Source of the DNA: Deltaproteobacteria bacterium
GTDB lineage: Bacteria; Desulfobacterota; Syntrophobacteria; BM002
Assembly: GCA_017861095.1 (NCBI GenBank)
Contig: JAGFXI010000137.1
Location: 1-5,807 of the forward strand
DNA length: 5,807 bases
Reading direction: 5' to 3'
Position 1 is the first letter of the stretch; each line of letters opens with the position of its first letter. Position numbers and translations under genes: made by a program. The notes under the pieces were generated by a model. That model had not been told where the DNA came from and did not search any database. It worked only from the letters and a program-made list of their open reading frames with translations. Shown here piece by piece: positions 1-4,725 of this stretch.

Positions 1-1055
1 ACCGCCGCAAAGGGTGCCGCGATCAGCACCAGCACCGCAACCCCCGCTCCGGAAACGATGCCGCTCATGGGAGTTCTCGCCCCGGAACGAAAGTTCAGGG
101 CGGAGCGGGTGAAGGAGCCGCTCACCGGATAGCCACTGAAGAGGGAGGCAGATACGTTGGCAAGACCCTGCCCGATGAACTCCTGGTTCACATTCAATCG
201 CTGACGCGTGTGCCCTGCAATAGCCCTGGCGCTCGAAATCGCTTCCAACAGTCCCAGAATAGCAATGGCGAGGGCACCGGGCGCCAGCACGGCGAAATCG
301 CTCCAGGCGGAGAGCCGCGGGAAGACCAAAGGGGGAAGGCTGCGAGGAATGGCCCCAACCACGCGGACACCGTACCTTTCGAGATGGAGGAGCGCGACCG
401 CGGCGCCGACTACCACGAGGGCGATGAGTGCTGCCGGCCAGCCGGGTCGGAATCTCCTGACGGTCGTGATGATGGCGACGGTAGCGACCCCGAGACCGAG
501 GGTGATGAGGTCGGTGCGATGGAGATGGGTGACAATCTCCCACAGGGATTTCAGAACGATACTGCTTTTTCGAATATCCAGACCCAAGAGGTGGGGAACC
601 TGGTGAAAGGCGATGAGCAGCGCCGCTCCCGCCGTGAAGCCGAGAATCACCGAGTGAGCGACGAAGTTCAGGAGAGCGCCGAGACGCGCAAGCCCCATGA
701 TAATTCGCACCCCTCCAGCCATGAAGGCAAGGAGGAGGGCGAAATGGATATAGCTCTCGGTGTAAGGCTCGGCGAACTGGGCAAGCGTACCCAATACCAC
801 AAGGGAAGTTGCGGTGGTAGGACCCGTTATGAGATGAGAAGAGCTGCCCCAAAGAGCCCCAACCACGGCCGGGACGATAGAGGCGTAGAGACCGTACTGT
901 ACGGGCAGCCCTGCGATGAGGGCGTAGGCCATGGACTGGGGCACCGCCATAACCGCCACGGTGAGGCCGGCTATGACATCAGCCCGAAGATGGATTTTTC
1001 CGTACCCCCGAATCCAGGGCAAGAAAGGGAAAAGGTCTGTAGGTCGAACTTGCAC
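1..1055 (-). CDS. SulP-family anion permease (sulfate permease-like), 3' end cut by window edge
   Basis: This is an inner-membrane transporter of the SulP (SLC26-like) family, which moves sulfate or other anions such as bicarbonate; the substrate cannot be told from sequence. I read 351 codons without a stop on the minus strand. Family landmarks are the N-terminal signature around residues 39-72 (PQSMAYALIAGLP, then YGLYASIVPAVVGALWGSS), GPTTATS at about 78-84, and NQEFIGQGLANVSASLFSGY starting at 290, followed by PVSGSFTRSALN. Many hydrophobic stretches between these fit the membrane domain. SulP proteins usually run to 500-600 residues with a C-terminal STAS domain, so that part should lie beyond base 1. 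No ATG exists in frame near the N-terminus. I chose the GTG at 1053-1055, preceded by GAGG at 8 bases. It lies 61 bases behind the phosphoribosyltransferase gene on the same strand and is probably co-transcribed with it. Family call is firm; the start is fairly sure. Confidence 0.92.
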   Translation of the reverse strand, partial: MQVRPTDLFPFLPWIRGYGKIHLRADVIAGLTVAVMAVPQSMAYALIAGLPVQYGLYASIVPAVVGALWGSSSHLITGPTTATSLVVLGTLAQFAEPYTESYIHFALLLAFMAGGVRIIMGLARLGALLNFVAHSVILGFTAGAALLIAFHQVPHLLGLDIRKSSIVLKSLWEIVTHLHRTDLITLGLGVATVAIITTVRRFRPGWPAALIALVVVGAAVALLHLERYGVRVVGAIPRSLPPLVFPRLSAWSDFAVLAPGALAIAILGLLEAISSARAIAGHTRQRLNVNQEFIGQGLANVSASLFSGYPVSGSFTRSALNFRSGARTPMSGIVSGAGVAVLVLIAAPFAA

Positions 1056-1063
1056 GGCCCCAT

Positions 1064-1067
1064 CCTC
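1064..1067 (-). promoter_or_regulatory. Ribosome binding site deciding the permease GTG start
   Basis: GAGG on the minus strand, 8 bases before the GTG at 1055-1053. The reading frame stays open further upstream, into the 3' part of the preceding gene, but contains no ATG, GTG or TTG that fits better. This site therefore supports the GTG start. Confidence 0.5.
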
Positions 1068-1116
1068 GGCGAAACCCGACTCCTGACCTCGTAAGCAGCA
1101 GCGCCTATCAAGAGGA

Positions 1117-1815
1117 CTACTCCGGGCTTTGCTCTCCAGGCAAGCCGGCCACCATCTTCATCAGCTCCTCCTCGGCCACGTCGCTCCAACGCTCATACGC
1201 GTCGGCTACCGCGAAGCTCCAGCCGCTACGGATATTGGCGCAATAGATACGTTCCGTCTCCCGGGCAAGCCTTCCCAATGAATCCAGGTGGCCGGTAGGT
1301 ACGGCCACCTGGATCTTCCGGGCGCCGTGTTTCCTGAGCGCGTCCACCCCCACACTTAACGTATAGCCGCTGGCGAGCCCGTCGTCTACCACGACGACCG
1401 GCCTCTCCGCAAGGTCCGGAAAAGGCCGACCTCGACGAAGCAGTACCTGCCGTCGGTCCACCTTCTCCCGTGTCCTGCTGATGCCCTGCTCCACATCCTC
1501 GCGACTCAACAGGAGACGCTGCACCAGCGCCTCGTTGATGCGCACGGTCCCGTCGAAGGCGACCGCCCCATATCCCGCCTCCGTGTCCCACGGAAGGGTG
1601 ATCTTGCTCACCACCAGGAGATCCAGAGGCAGGTTCAGACGTTGTGCCACCTCACGGCCAACGGGCACGCCCCCGGCCGGCACAGCCAGAACGAGAGCAT
1701 TATCTGGCACATCGGGTGCCAACATCCCTGCAAGAATCTCACCCGCATGAGGGCGATCGCGAAAGGTTCGGATACGGTCGCGGTAGTGCGCGAGTTCGAT
1801 CAGACTTGCCGCCAC
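1117..1815 (-). CDS. COG1926-type phosphoribosyltransferase
   Basis: This 232-residue protein belongs to the predicted phosphoribosyltransferase group COG1926 (type I PRTase fold). The PRPP-binding loop is clear at residues 140-153 (VVVVDDGLASGYTL), with the acidic pair D144-D145. A pyrophosphate-loop candidate PAGGVPVG lies at 46-53, close to the N-terminus as usual for the fold. The base or acceptor used by this group is not established, so no pathway is assigned. It is cytoplasmic, with no signal peptide. The start is a GTG at 1815-1813 with GGAAGGA just upstream (about 5 bases spacing). The SulP permease gene follows 61 bases downstream on the same strand, suggesting one transcript. A weak minus-strand -10 candidate (TAGGAT, bases 1919-1924) lies upstream but lacks a good -35. 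The family call is firm; the biological role is unknown. Confidence 0.9.
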   Translation of the reverse strand: MAASLIELAHYRDRIRTFRDRPHAGEILAGMLAPDVPDNALVLAVPAGGVPVGREVAQRLNLPLDLLVVSKITLPWDTEAGYGAVAFDGTVRINEALVQRLLLSREDVEQGISRTREKVDRRQVLLRRGRPFPDLAERPVVVVDDGLASGYTLSVGVDALRKHGARKIQVAVPTGHLDSLGRLARETERIYCANIRSGWSFAVADAYERWSDVAEEELMKMVAGLPGEQSPE

Positions 1816-2031
1816 TCAGTCCTTCCCTGCTATCTTCTGCGCGGGCGCTGAGACGCCCGTATCCCGCCGAAGGACAAGAAGGTGCGCCCTTTCGCCCCTG
1901 CCCACAGTCGACGGGTAAATCCTATCCCAACTCAGGGTGTTTTCGGAAGACATCCGGGGTGTTTCTTCAGCGGCAGGCTAACCTTTTCCCCCTGGGATGA
2001 CAAGCCCCGAGTGAAGCCGGTGCGCCGCCAC

Positions 2032-2060
2032 TTGCCAAAACCCTTGGTCTACGCTACAAG
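2032..2060 (+). promoter_or_regulatory. Candidate sigma-70 promoter for the thioesterase-hydrolase operon
   Basis: TTGCCA (2032-2037) matches 5 of 6 bases of the -35 consensus. TACAAG (2055-2060) matches 4 of 6 of the -10, and the spacer is exactly 17 bases. Transcription would start near 2067, leaving a leader of about 100 bases before the ATG at 2170. The match is by eye only and could be chance in a region of this size. Confidence 0.42.
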
Positions 2061-2084
2061 TGCAACGCCAAAGTGTTGACGAAA

Positions 2085-2106
2085 AAGGGCTGCCGCCTCG
2101 GCCCTT
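2085..2106. repeat. GC-rich hairpin in the leader of the thioesterase operon
   Basis: AAGGGC (2085-2090) pairs with GCCCTT (2101-2106) around a 10-base loop. An alternative fold uses AAGG/CCTT outside and GCCG/CGGC (2092-2095 with 2099-2102) inside. On the plus strand no T run follows, so it is not a rightward terminator. On the minus strand five T follow the stem, but no leftward gene ends here. It would lie in the 5' leader if the promoter at 2032-2060 is real. Confidence 0.35.
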
Positions 2107-2169
2107 CATTGCCGGAGTAGCCCCCTGCCCCTGCTCTTAAGAACGCTTGTCTCGCGAAAGGCTCCGCGC

Positions 2170-2670
2170 ATGGGAGTGGAGAGAATCCCTCTGCCGAAGT
2201 TCGAAGGTTACGACTGTTTCGGTTGTGGCACCAACAATCCTATCGGGCTTCAGATGAACTTCTACCGACAGGGGGACGCCGTCTGTTCCGATGTGGTGCT
2301 GAAAAGACATCATGTGGGCTGGCAGAACATGGCTCACGGCGGCATCATCTCGACCCTCCTCGACGAAGTAATGGCGTGGGCCGTAATTTACCTCAAGCGT
2401 TCTTTTTCCGTTACGCGGAGAATGACGGTTCGGTACAAGGCGCCGGTACCTGTGGATGTTCCCCTCACGGTGCGAGGATCTATCGCCGAGGAATGTGCGA
2501 CGGGCACCTGCCGAACATCCGGCGTCCTCCTCGATGGCGAGGGAAAAGCGCTGGCGACCGGCGAGGCTGAATTCGTTCTCCTCAGCGCCGAGAGGCTCAG
2601 TGCCATTCCGGAAGAGGTGAAGAGAGAGATGGCCAAGCTCTTCGAAAGCCTGCAATCCGGCTCGCCCTAA
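2170..2670 (+). CDS. PaaI-like hotdog-fold thioesterase
   Basis: A 166-residue protein of the hotdog thioesterase superfamily (PaaI/4HBT group), which hydrolyses acyl-CoA thioesters in the cytoplasm. The catalytic signature is at residues 56-71: H56-G57-G58 followed by LLDE, with D65/E66 as the likely acidic catalytic residue on the central helix. VRYKAPVPVD (87-96) is the usual strand following the helix. The N-terminal CFGCGTNNPIGL (16-27) is typical of a subgroup of PaaI-like proteins; its paired cysteines C16 and C19 may be structural. The start ATG at 2170 has AAAGG 8 bases upstream. Length is normal to slightly long for the family. An alpha/beta hydrolase follows 37 bases downstream on the same strand, so the two probably form an operon acting on acyl or ester substrates. 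The acyl group handled cannot be inferred. Confidence 0.9.
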   Translation: MGVERIPLPKFEGYDCFGCGTNNPIGLQMNFYRQGDAVCSDVVLKRHHVGWQNMAHGGIISTLLDEVMAWAVIYLKRSFSVTRRMTVRYKAPVPVDVPLTVRGSIAEECATGTCRTSGVLLDGEGKALATGEAEFVLLSAERLSAIPEEVKREMAKLFESLQSGSP

Positions 2671-2707
2671 CCGCCCGTGAGACGAGGTTACGACGAGGAC
2701 AACCAAT

Positions 2708-3334
2708 ATGGCGGAACGGCAAGTGTTCATGCCCAGCCAGAACCTGAAGCTCGAGGCGCTCCTTGAGCTTGTCGACGGCACCGCCGGGGTCGTGATCACC
2801 CATCCTCATCCCCTCTACGGCGGCGACATGGAGAACGGGGTCGTGGAATCGATCGTTCAGGTTTACCGGAGCCACGGCTACAGCACCCTGCGTTTCAACT
2901 TCCGCGGCGCGGGGATGAGCCAGGGAAGGTATGACGACGGGAGGGGCGAACAGGAAGATGTGAGATCGGCGATTCAGCTCCTCGCTTCCCACGGGAAGAC
3001 TAGAATCGACCTCGCCGGGTACTCCTTCGGCGCCTGGGTGAACGCCCTCGCCATGCCGCCTCCCTCCCCGGTTAACGGCCTGATCCTCGTCTCCCCGCCG
3101 GTCGCGTTCCTCGATTTCAGCTCCGTCGGCTTCCTCGCGCCACTCAAGCTCGTCGTCGCCGGGAGCCAGGATCAATTTGCGCCTCCGGAGCGGATCCGTG
3201 CCCTTCTCCCCACGTGGAACCCCAAAGCCCGCTTCGAGGTCATCGCCGGGGCAGACCACTTCTATTGGGGACATACCGAGGAACTGGAGACGATCCTGAC
3301 GGGTTATCTCGGCGGCGCCGGCACATTCGGATAG
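2708..3334 (+). CDS. Small alpha/beta hydrolase (COG2945-like)
   Basis: A 208-residue single-domain alpha/beta hydrolase resembling the COG2945 group. The conserved N-terminal HPHPLYGGDMEN (32-43) precedes the oxyanion region and is typical of this group. LRFNFRGAGMSQG (61-73) is the usual strand-turn segment. The nucleophile elbow is GYSFGA (104-109), with Ser106. The likely acid is Asp155 in AGSQDQFAPPE, and the base is His184 in GADHFYWG, so the catalytic triad is complete. No lid domain, signal peptide or membrane segment is seen, so it should be cytoplasmic. The ATG at 2708 has GAGG about 9 bases upstream. It follows the thioesterase gene by 37 bases and is probably co-transcribed. Members are annotated as hydrolases or dienelactone-hydrolase-like without proven substrates; the substrate here is unknown. 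Confidence 0.9.
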   Translation: MAERQVFMPSQNLKLEALLELVDGTAGVVITHPHPLYGGDMENGVVESIVQVYRSHGYSTLRFNFRGAGMSQGRYDDGRGEQEDVRSAIQLLASHGKTRIDLAGYSFGAWVNALAMPPPSPVNGLILVSPPVAFLDFSSVGFLAPLKLVVAGSQDQFAPPERIRALLPTWNPKARFEVIAGADHFYWGHTEELETILTGYLGGAGTFG

Positions 3335-3354
3335 CTTGGAGGTGGCTCCGCTCC

Positions 3355-3408
3355 CCTCGATCCACCTTATTGGCTGCAGCTGGGTAGCATGTGTGGGGTG
3401 GATTGAGG
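3355..3408. repeat. Long inverted repeat between convergent genes
   Basis: CCTCGATCCACC (3355-3366) pairs with GGTGGATTGAGG (3397-3408): 12 continuous pairs, one of them G-U. Four more weaker pairs (U-G and A-U) are possible inside. The 30-base loop contains the palindrome GCTGCAGC (3373-3380). It begins 20 bases after the hydrolase stop codon and may end or stabilise that transcript. No T run follows on either strand, so it is not a canonical intrinsic terminator. Confidence 0.5.
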
Positions 3409-3471
3409 CTGCAAGCGGAATCGACCAATGTGACTTCGGCGAGACACCTCCCGATGGCCATTACGGGGTAG

Positions 3472-3487
3472 GAGGGTTCACACCCTC
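3472..3487. repeat. 6-bp hairpin overlapping the ferredoxin stop codon
   Basis: GAGGGT (3472-3477) and ACCCTC (3482-3487) form a perfect stem with a 4-base loop. On the minus strand it starts inside the ferredoxin stop codon (3488-3486). It could help define the 3' end of that transcript, but no T run follows, so a terminator call would be weak. Confidence 0.35.
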
Positions 3488-3698
3488 ACGGACCGGATCG
3501 CGACGGTTGATTGGGACGTTCCTCTTCAAAGTGGATGGCCTGGTGGGGACAGGCGACGATGCAGATCCCGTCCAGGTCACACCTGGTCTCGTCGACCGTG
3601 GCAAAACCATCGTAAATCGAAATGGCATGCTGCGGACAGACGAGAACGCAGGCACCGGTACCGCGGCACTTCTTGAGATCAACGACGATCTTGGTCAC
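3486..3698 (-). CDS. Small two-cluster ferredoxin with altered cysteine motifs
   Basis: A 70-residue low-potential electron carrier of the bacterial 2[4Fe-4S] ferredoxin fold. Two matching half motifs are seen: C11-x2-T14-x2-C17-x3-C21-P and C40-x2-D43-x2-C46-x3-C50-P. In the classic motif the second position is cysteine; here it is Thr14 in the first half and Asp43 in the second, leaving six cysteines. Aspartate at this position is known to ligate or to permit [3Fe-4S]/[4Fe-4S] conversion in Pyrococcus furiosus and Desulfovibrio africanus ferredoxins; threonine is less expected. I chose the GTG at 3698-3696 because GAGAAAGG lies 7 bases upstream and the protein then begins MTKIVVDLKKC, the usual ferredoxin N-terminus. 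An ATG at 3758-3756 would add 20 residues but has a poor binding site. The gene is monocistronic as far as can be seen, convergent with the hydrolase and divergent from the selenoprotein operon. Its redox partner is unknown. Confidence 0.85.
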   Translation of the reverse strand: MTKIVVDLKKCRGTGACVLVCPQHAISIYDGFATVDETRCDLDGICIVACPHQAIHFEEERPNQPSRSGP

Positions 3699-3705
3699 AC
3701 CGAAA

Positions 3706-3713
3706 CCTTTCTC
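3706..3713 (-). promoter_or_regulatory. Ribosome binding site deciding the ferredoxin GTG start
   Basis: GAGAAAGG on the minus strand, 7 bases before the GTG at 3698-3696. It favours the 70-residue product over the 90-residue one from the upstream ATG at 3758, which has no good site before it. Confidence 0.6.
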
Positions 3714-3808
3714 GAGGGGCAGTTGAAATCTTTCGCATAGTGCCCAGCAACCGCCCATTCCGTCGCGTCCCGATCAAGCTGATAAGACCGATCTTAGTGG
3801 GTGCACGA

Positions 3809-3838
3809 ATCCTAAACCAAACCCCTGCAAGCGGTCAA
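3809..3838 (-). promoter_or_regulatory. Candidate sigma-70 promoter for the ferredoxin gene
   Basis: Read on the minus strand, TTGACC (3838-3833; 5 of 6 matches to -35) is followed after 18 bases by TAGGAT (3814-3809; 4 of 6 matches to -10). Transcription would start near 3802, giving a leader of about 100 bases. A small symmetric element, TAAGA/TCTTA (3783-3787 with 3792-3796), lies just downstream of that start and could be an operator. This is a visual match only. Confidence 0.38.
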
Positions 3839-3932
3839 GACACGCCCCCTCGCCCTCCCCGTTCTTCCCGGCCCGGTGAGGAGAGGGAGTCCCGGGACGC
3901 AAAAAAGAGGGGAAATTGGTCCGCCCATCCTT

Positions 3933-3938
3933 TATAAT
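3933..3938 (+). promoter_or_regulatory. Candidate -10 element for the selenoprotein-peroxiredoxin operon
   Basis: A perfect TATAAT on the plus strand, in an otherwise GC-rich region. No -35 hexamer is recognisable 15-18 bases upstream, so if used it may depend on an activator. Transcription would start near 3945, giving a leader of about 160 bases that begins with the hairpin at 3955-3978. Confidence 0.4.
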
Positions 3939-3954
3939 AACCGCTTAATCGTGT

Positions 3955-3978
3955 CGGTCGGTTAGGAGAGACCGACCG
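3955..3978 (+). repeat. Strong leader hairpin upstream of the selenoprotein gene
   Basis: CGGTCGGT (3955-3962) pairs perfectly with ACCGACCG (3971-3978) around the 8-base loop TAGGAGAG. Four outer pairs (GTGT 3951-3954 with ACAC 3982-3985) can be added across a 3-base bulge. It would lie about 10 bases after the transcription start predicted from the TATAAT. The loop carries AGGA, resembling a CsrA/RsmA recognition loop. It could equally be a DNA operator for a dimeric regulator, or a transcript-stabilising structure. Confidence 0.55.
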
Positions 3979-4096
3979 TGTACACTTTCCCATTTCAGCC
4001 GCGTGCACAACTTCCGAAGAAACGACTGTTGGAAGTGCGTGTGAGTATGGCTCTTTGAGAATCTTGGCGTTGAGGCATTTCAGCAAGAACAAATCG

Positions 4097-4102
4097 AGGA
4101 GG
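4097..4102 (+). promoter_or_regulatory. Ribosome binding site deciding the selenoprotein start
   Basis: A perfect AGGAGG, 6 bases before the ATG at 4109. It selects this ATG over the in-frame TTG at 4055, which would add 18 residues in front of the signal peptide and has no good site. Confidence 0.8.
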
Positions 4103-4108
4103 TACGTG

Positions 4109-4711
4109 ATGACGCAGTGGATGAAAGGATTTCTGTGTGTCGCCCTGTTCTCCATCGCGGTGCTGGGCATGGTACGCTCTGGCCCCTGGGCCGCCACGGA
4201 GCCCCCTCCTGAGGGAGGAGTGCTGCCGCAGTTCGAACTTGCCGCTCCAGAGGATGCCCAGGCCAGAGGCTACCTCGGACTTTCCGGAACTGGGAAATTC
4301 GCGATCCCCCAGATCAAGGCTCGGCTTGTCATCATCGAGATCTTCAGCATGTACTGACCCTTCTGCCAGAAGGAAGCGTTCCGGGTGAACGAACTGTATC
4401 AGGCCATCGAGAAGAATCCAGATCTCAAAGACAAGGTCAAGGTCATCGGTATCGGTGCGGGGAATTCGGTTTACGAGGTCGAGGTGTTCAAGAAGAAGTA
4501 CGATGTACCTTTTCCGCTTCTCCCCGATCAAGATCTCTCCGTTCACAAGACCCTCGGTGAGGTGCGAACTCCTTACTTCATCGGCGTGAAAATCAATCCG
4601 GACGGGACCCATAAGGTTATCTACTCCAAGCTCGGCGGCTTCAGTCAGGTCGGCTTCAAGGATGCCGGAGCGTTCCTGGCCGCCATGGTGAAGCTAGCAG
4701 GTCTCTCCTAG
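4109..4711 (+). CDS. Exported thioredoxin-fold selenoprotein with a UxxC active site (in-frame TGA)
   Basis: Read through the TGA at 4355-4357, this is one 200-residue redoxin/TlpA-like protein. Residues 1-29 form a signal peptide (MTQWMKG, then a hydrophobic core FLCVALFSIAVLGMV, cleavage likely near WAA), so it acts in the envelope. The segment RLVIIEIFSMY leads into the active site U83-P84-F85-C86, exactly where thioredoxins carry CxxC, followed by helix QKEAFRVNELYQAI. Downstream are VKVIGIGAGNS, the core strand FPLLPDQD, and VRTP with the expected cis-proline at 155. The frame is open and fold-like on both sides of the TGA, so this is not a decayed gene by appearance. Selenocysteine in place of the attacking cysteine is known in several bacterial thioredoxin-like and peroxiredoxin-like families. 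The start ATG has a perfect AGGAGG 6 bases upstream. A peroxiredoxin gene follows 14 bases later. A sequencing error (TGC to TGA) is the main alternative. Confidence 0.87.
4358..4391 (+). promoter_or_regulatory. Candidate bacterial SECIS region just after the TGA
   Basis: Two hairpins can form side by side inside the coding sequence. The first is CCTTCT/AGAAGG (4359-4364 with 4368-4373), loop GCC. The second is CGTTC/GAACG (4377-4381 with 4387-4391), loop CGGGT, whose G lies at the second loop position about 25 bases after the TGA. An alternative is GGAA/TTCC (4372-4375 with 4379-4382), loop GCG, with its G 18 bases after the TGA. The published bacterial SECIS model wants a small apical loop with G at one of the first two positions, roughly 16-37 bases from the UGA; the second and third hairpins meet it. 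Which one is used is not decided here. Confidence 0.5.
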
Positions 4712-4715
4712 GAGG
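4711..4715 (+). promoter_or_regulatory. Ribosome binding site overlapping the selenoprotein stop codon
   Basis: GGAGG shares its first G with the TAG stop (4709-4711) of the selenoprotein gene and lies 10 bases before the ATG at 4726. The overlap suggests translational coupling of the two genes. Confidence 0.65.
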
Positions 4716-4725
4716 CAAAGTCATC

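Larger units (their letters stand above)
1816..2169. other. Divergent intergenic region, no gene seen
   Basis: About 350 bases between two genes that point away from each other. Short open frames cross it but have no ribosome binding site or recognisable product. It holds a perfect 6-bp hairpin, CGGGCG/CGCCCG (1842-1847 with 1854-1859), in the leader of the phosphoribosyltransferase. It also holds two copies of GGGTGTTT (1935-1942 and 1957-1964) 22 bases apart, a rightward promoter candidate at 2032-2060, and a GC-rich hairpin at 2085-2106. Confidence 0.6.
3699..4108. other. Divergent control region between ferredoxin and selenoprotein genes
   Basis: About 400 bases with no convincing gene. 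It carries a leftward promoter candidate (3809-3838), a GC-rich tract of alternating C-rich and G-rich runs (3845-3897), and a six-A run (3901-3906). The tract includes a possible TCCCGG/CCGGGA stem (3866-3871 with 3892-3897). To its right lie a rightward -10 element (3933-3938), a strong hairpin (3955-3978) and the palindrome GTGTACAC (3978-3985). The open frames crossing it lack start signals and recognisable products. Confidence 0.6.

Noticed and set aside
210..1094. Long plus-strand open frame of 294 codons
   Set aside because: The predicted protein is low-complexity and rich in Gly, Arg, Asp and Glu, with no family features. It is the antisense of the SulP permease gene, which shows clear family motifs on the minus strand.
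2082..2106. Intrinsic terminator on the minus strand
   Set aside because: A stem followed by five T exists, but no leftward gene ends here, so there is no transcript for it to terminate. It is kept only as a leader hairpin.
2137..3274. Long minus-strand open frames opposite the thioesterase and hydrolase
   Set aside because: Both are mirror images of well-supported plus-strand genes with complete catalytic motifs, a common effect of GC-rich coding bias.
3336..3740. Plus-strand open frame of 134 codons after the hydrolase
   Set aside because: It lies antisense to the ferredoxin, whose cysteine motifs are unmistakable, and its own product has no recognisable domain.
3699..3758. 20-residue N-terminal extension of the ferredoxin from the ATG at 3758
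   Set aside because: The extra residues do not resemble a ferredoxin N-terminus and the ATG lacks a good binding site, while the GTG at 3698 has GAGAAAGG at 7 bases.
3845..3906. GC-rich tract with a following A run as a terminator
   Set aside because: On the plus strand the stem is followed by A, not T. On the minus strand the T run comes before the stem, so the order is wrong for both directions.
4055..4108. TTG at 4055 as start of the selenoprotein
   Set aside because: It would put 18 charged residues before the signal peptide and has no ribosome binding site, whereas the ATG at 4109 has AGGAGG at 6 bases.
4355..4357. The TGA as a true stop, making this a pseudogene or two genes
   Set aside because: The frame continues for 117 more sense codons with clear thioredoxin-fold sequence, and the TGA replaces precisely the first active-site cysteine. 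A downstream restart at the GTG at 4385 would give a fragment lacking the active site.
3995..4612. Minus-strand open frame of 205 codons covering the selenoprotein region
   Set aside because: It is uninterrupted only because the plus-strand TGA reads as TCA on this strand; its product has no domain features and no start signal, while the plus-strand frame has both.
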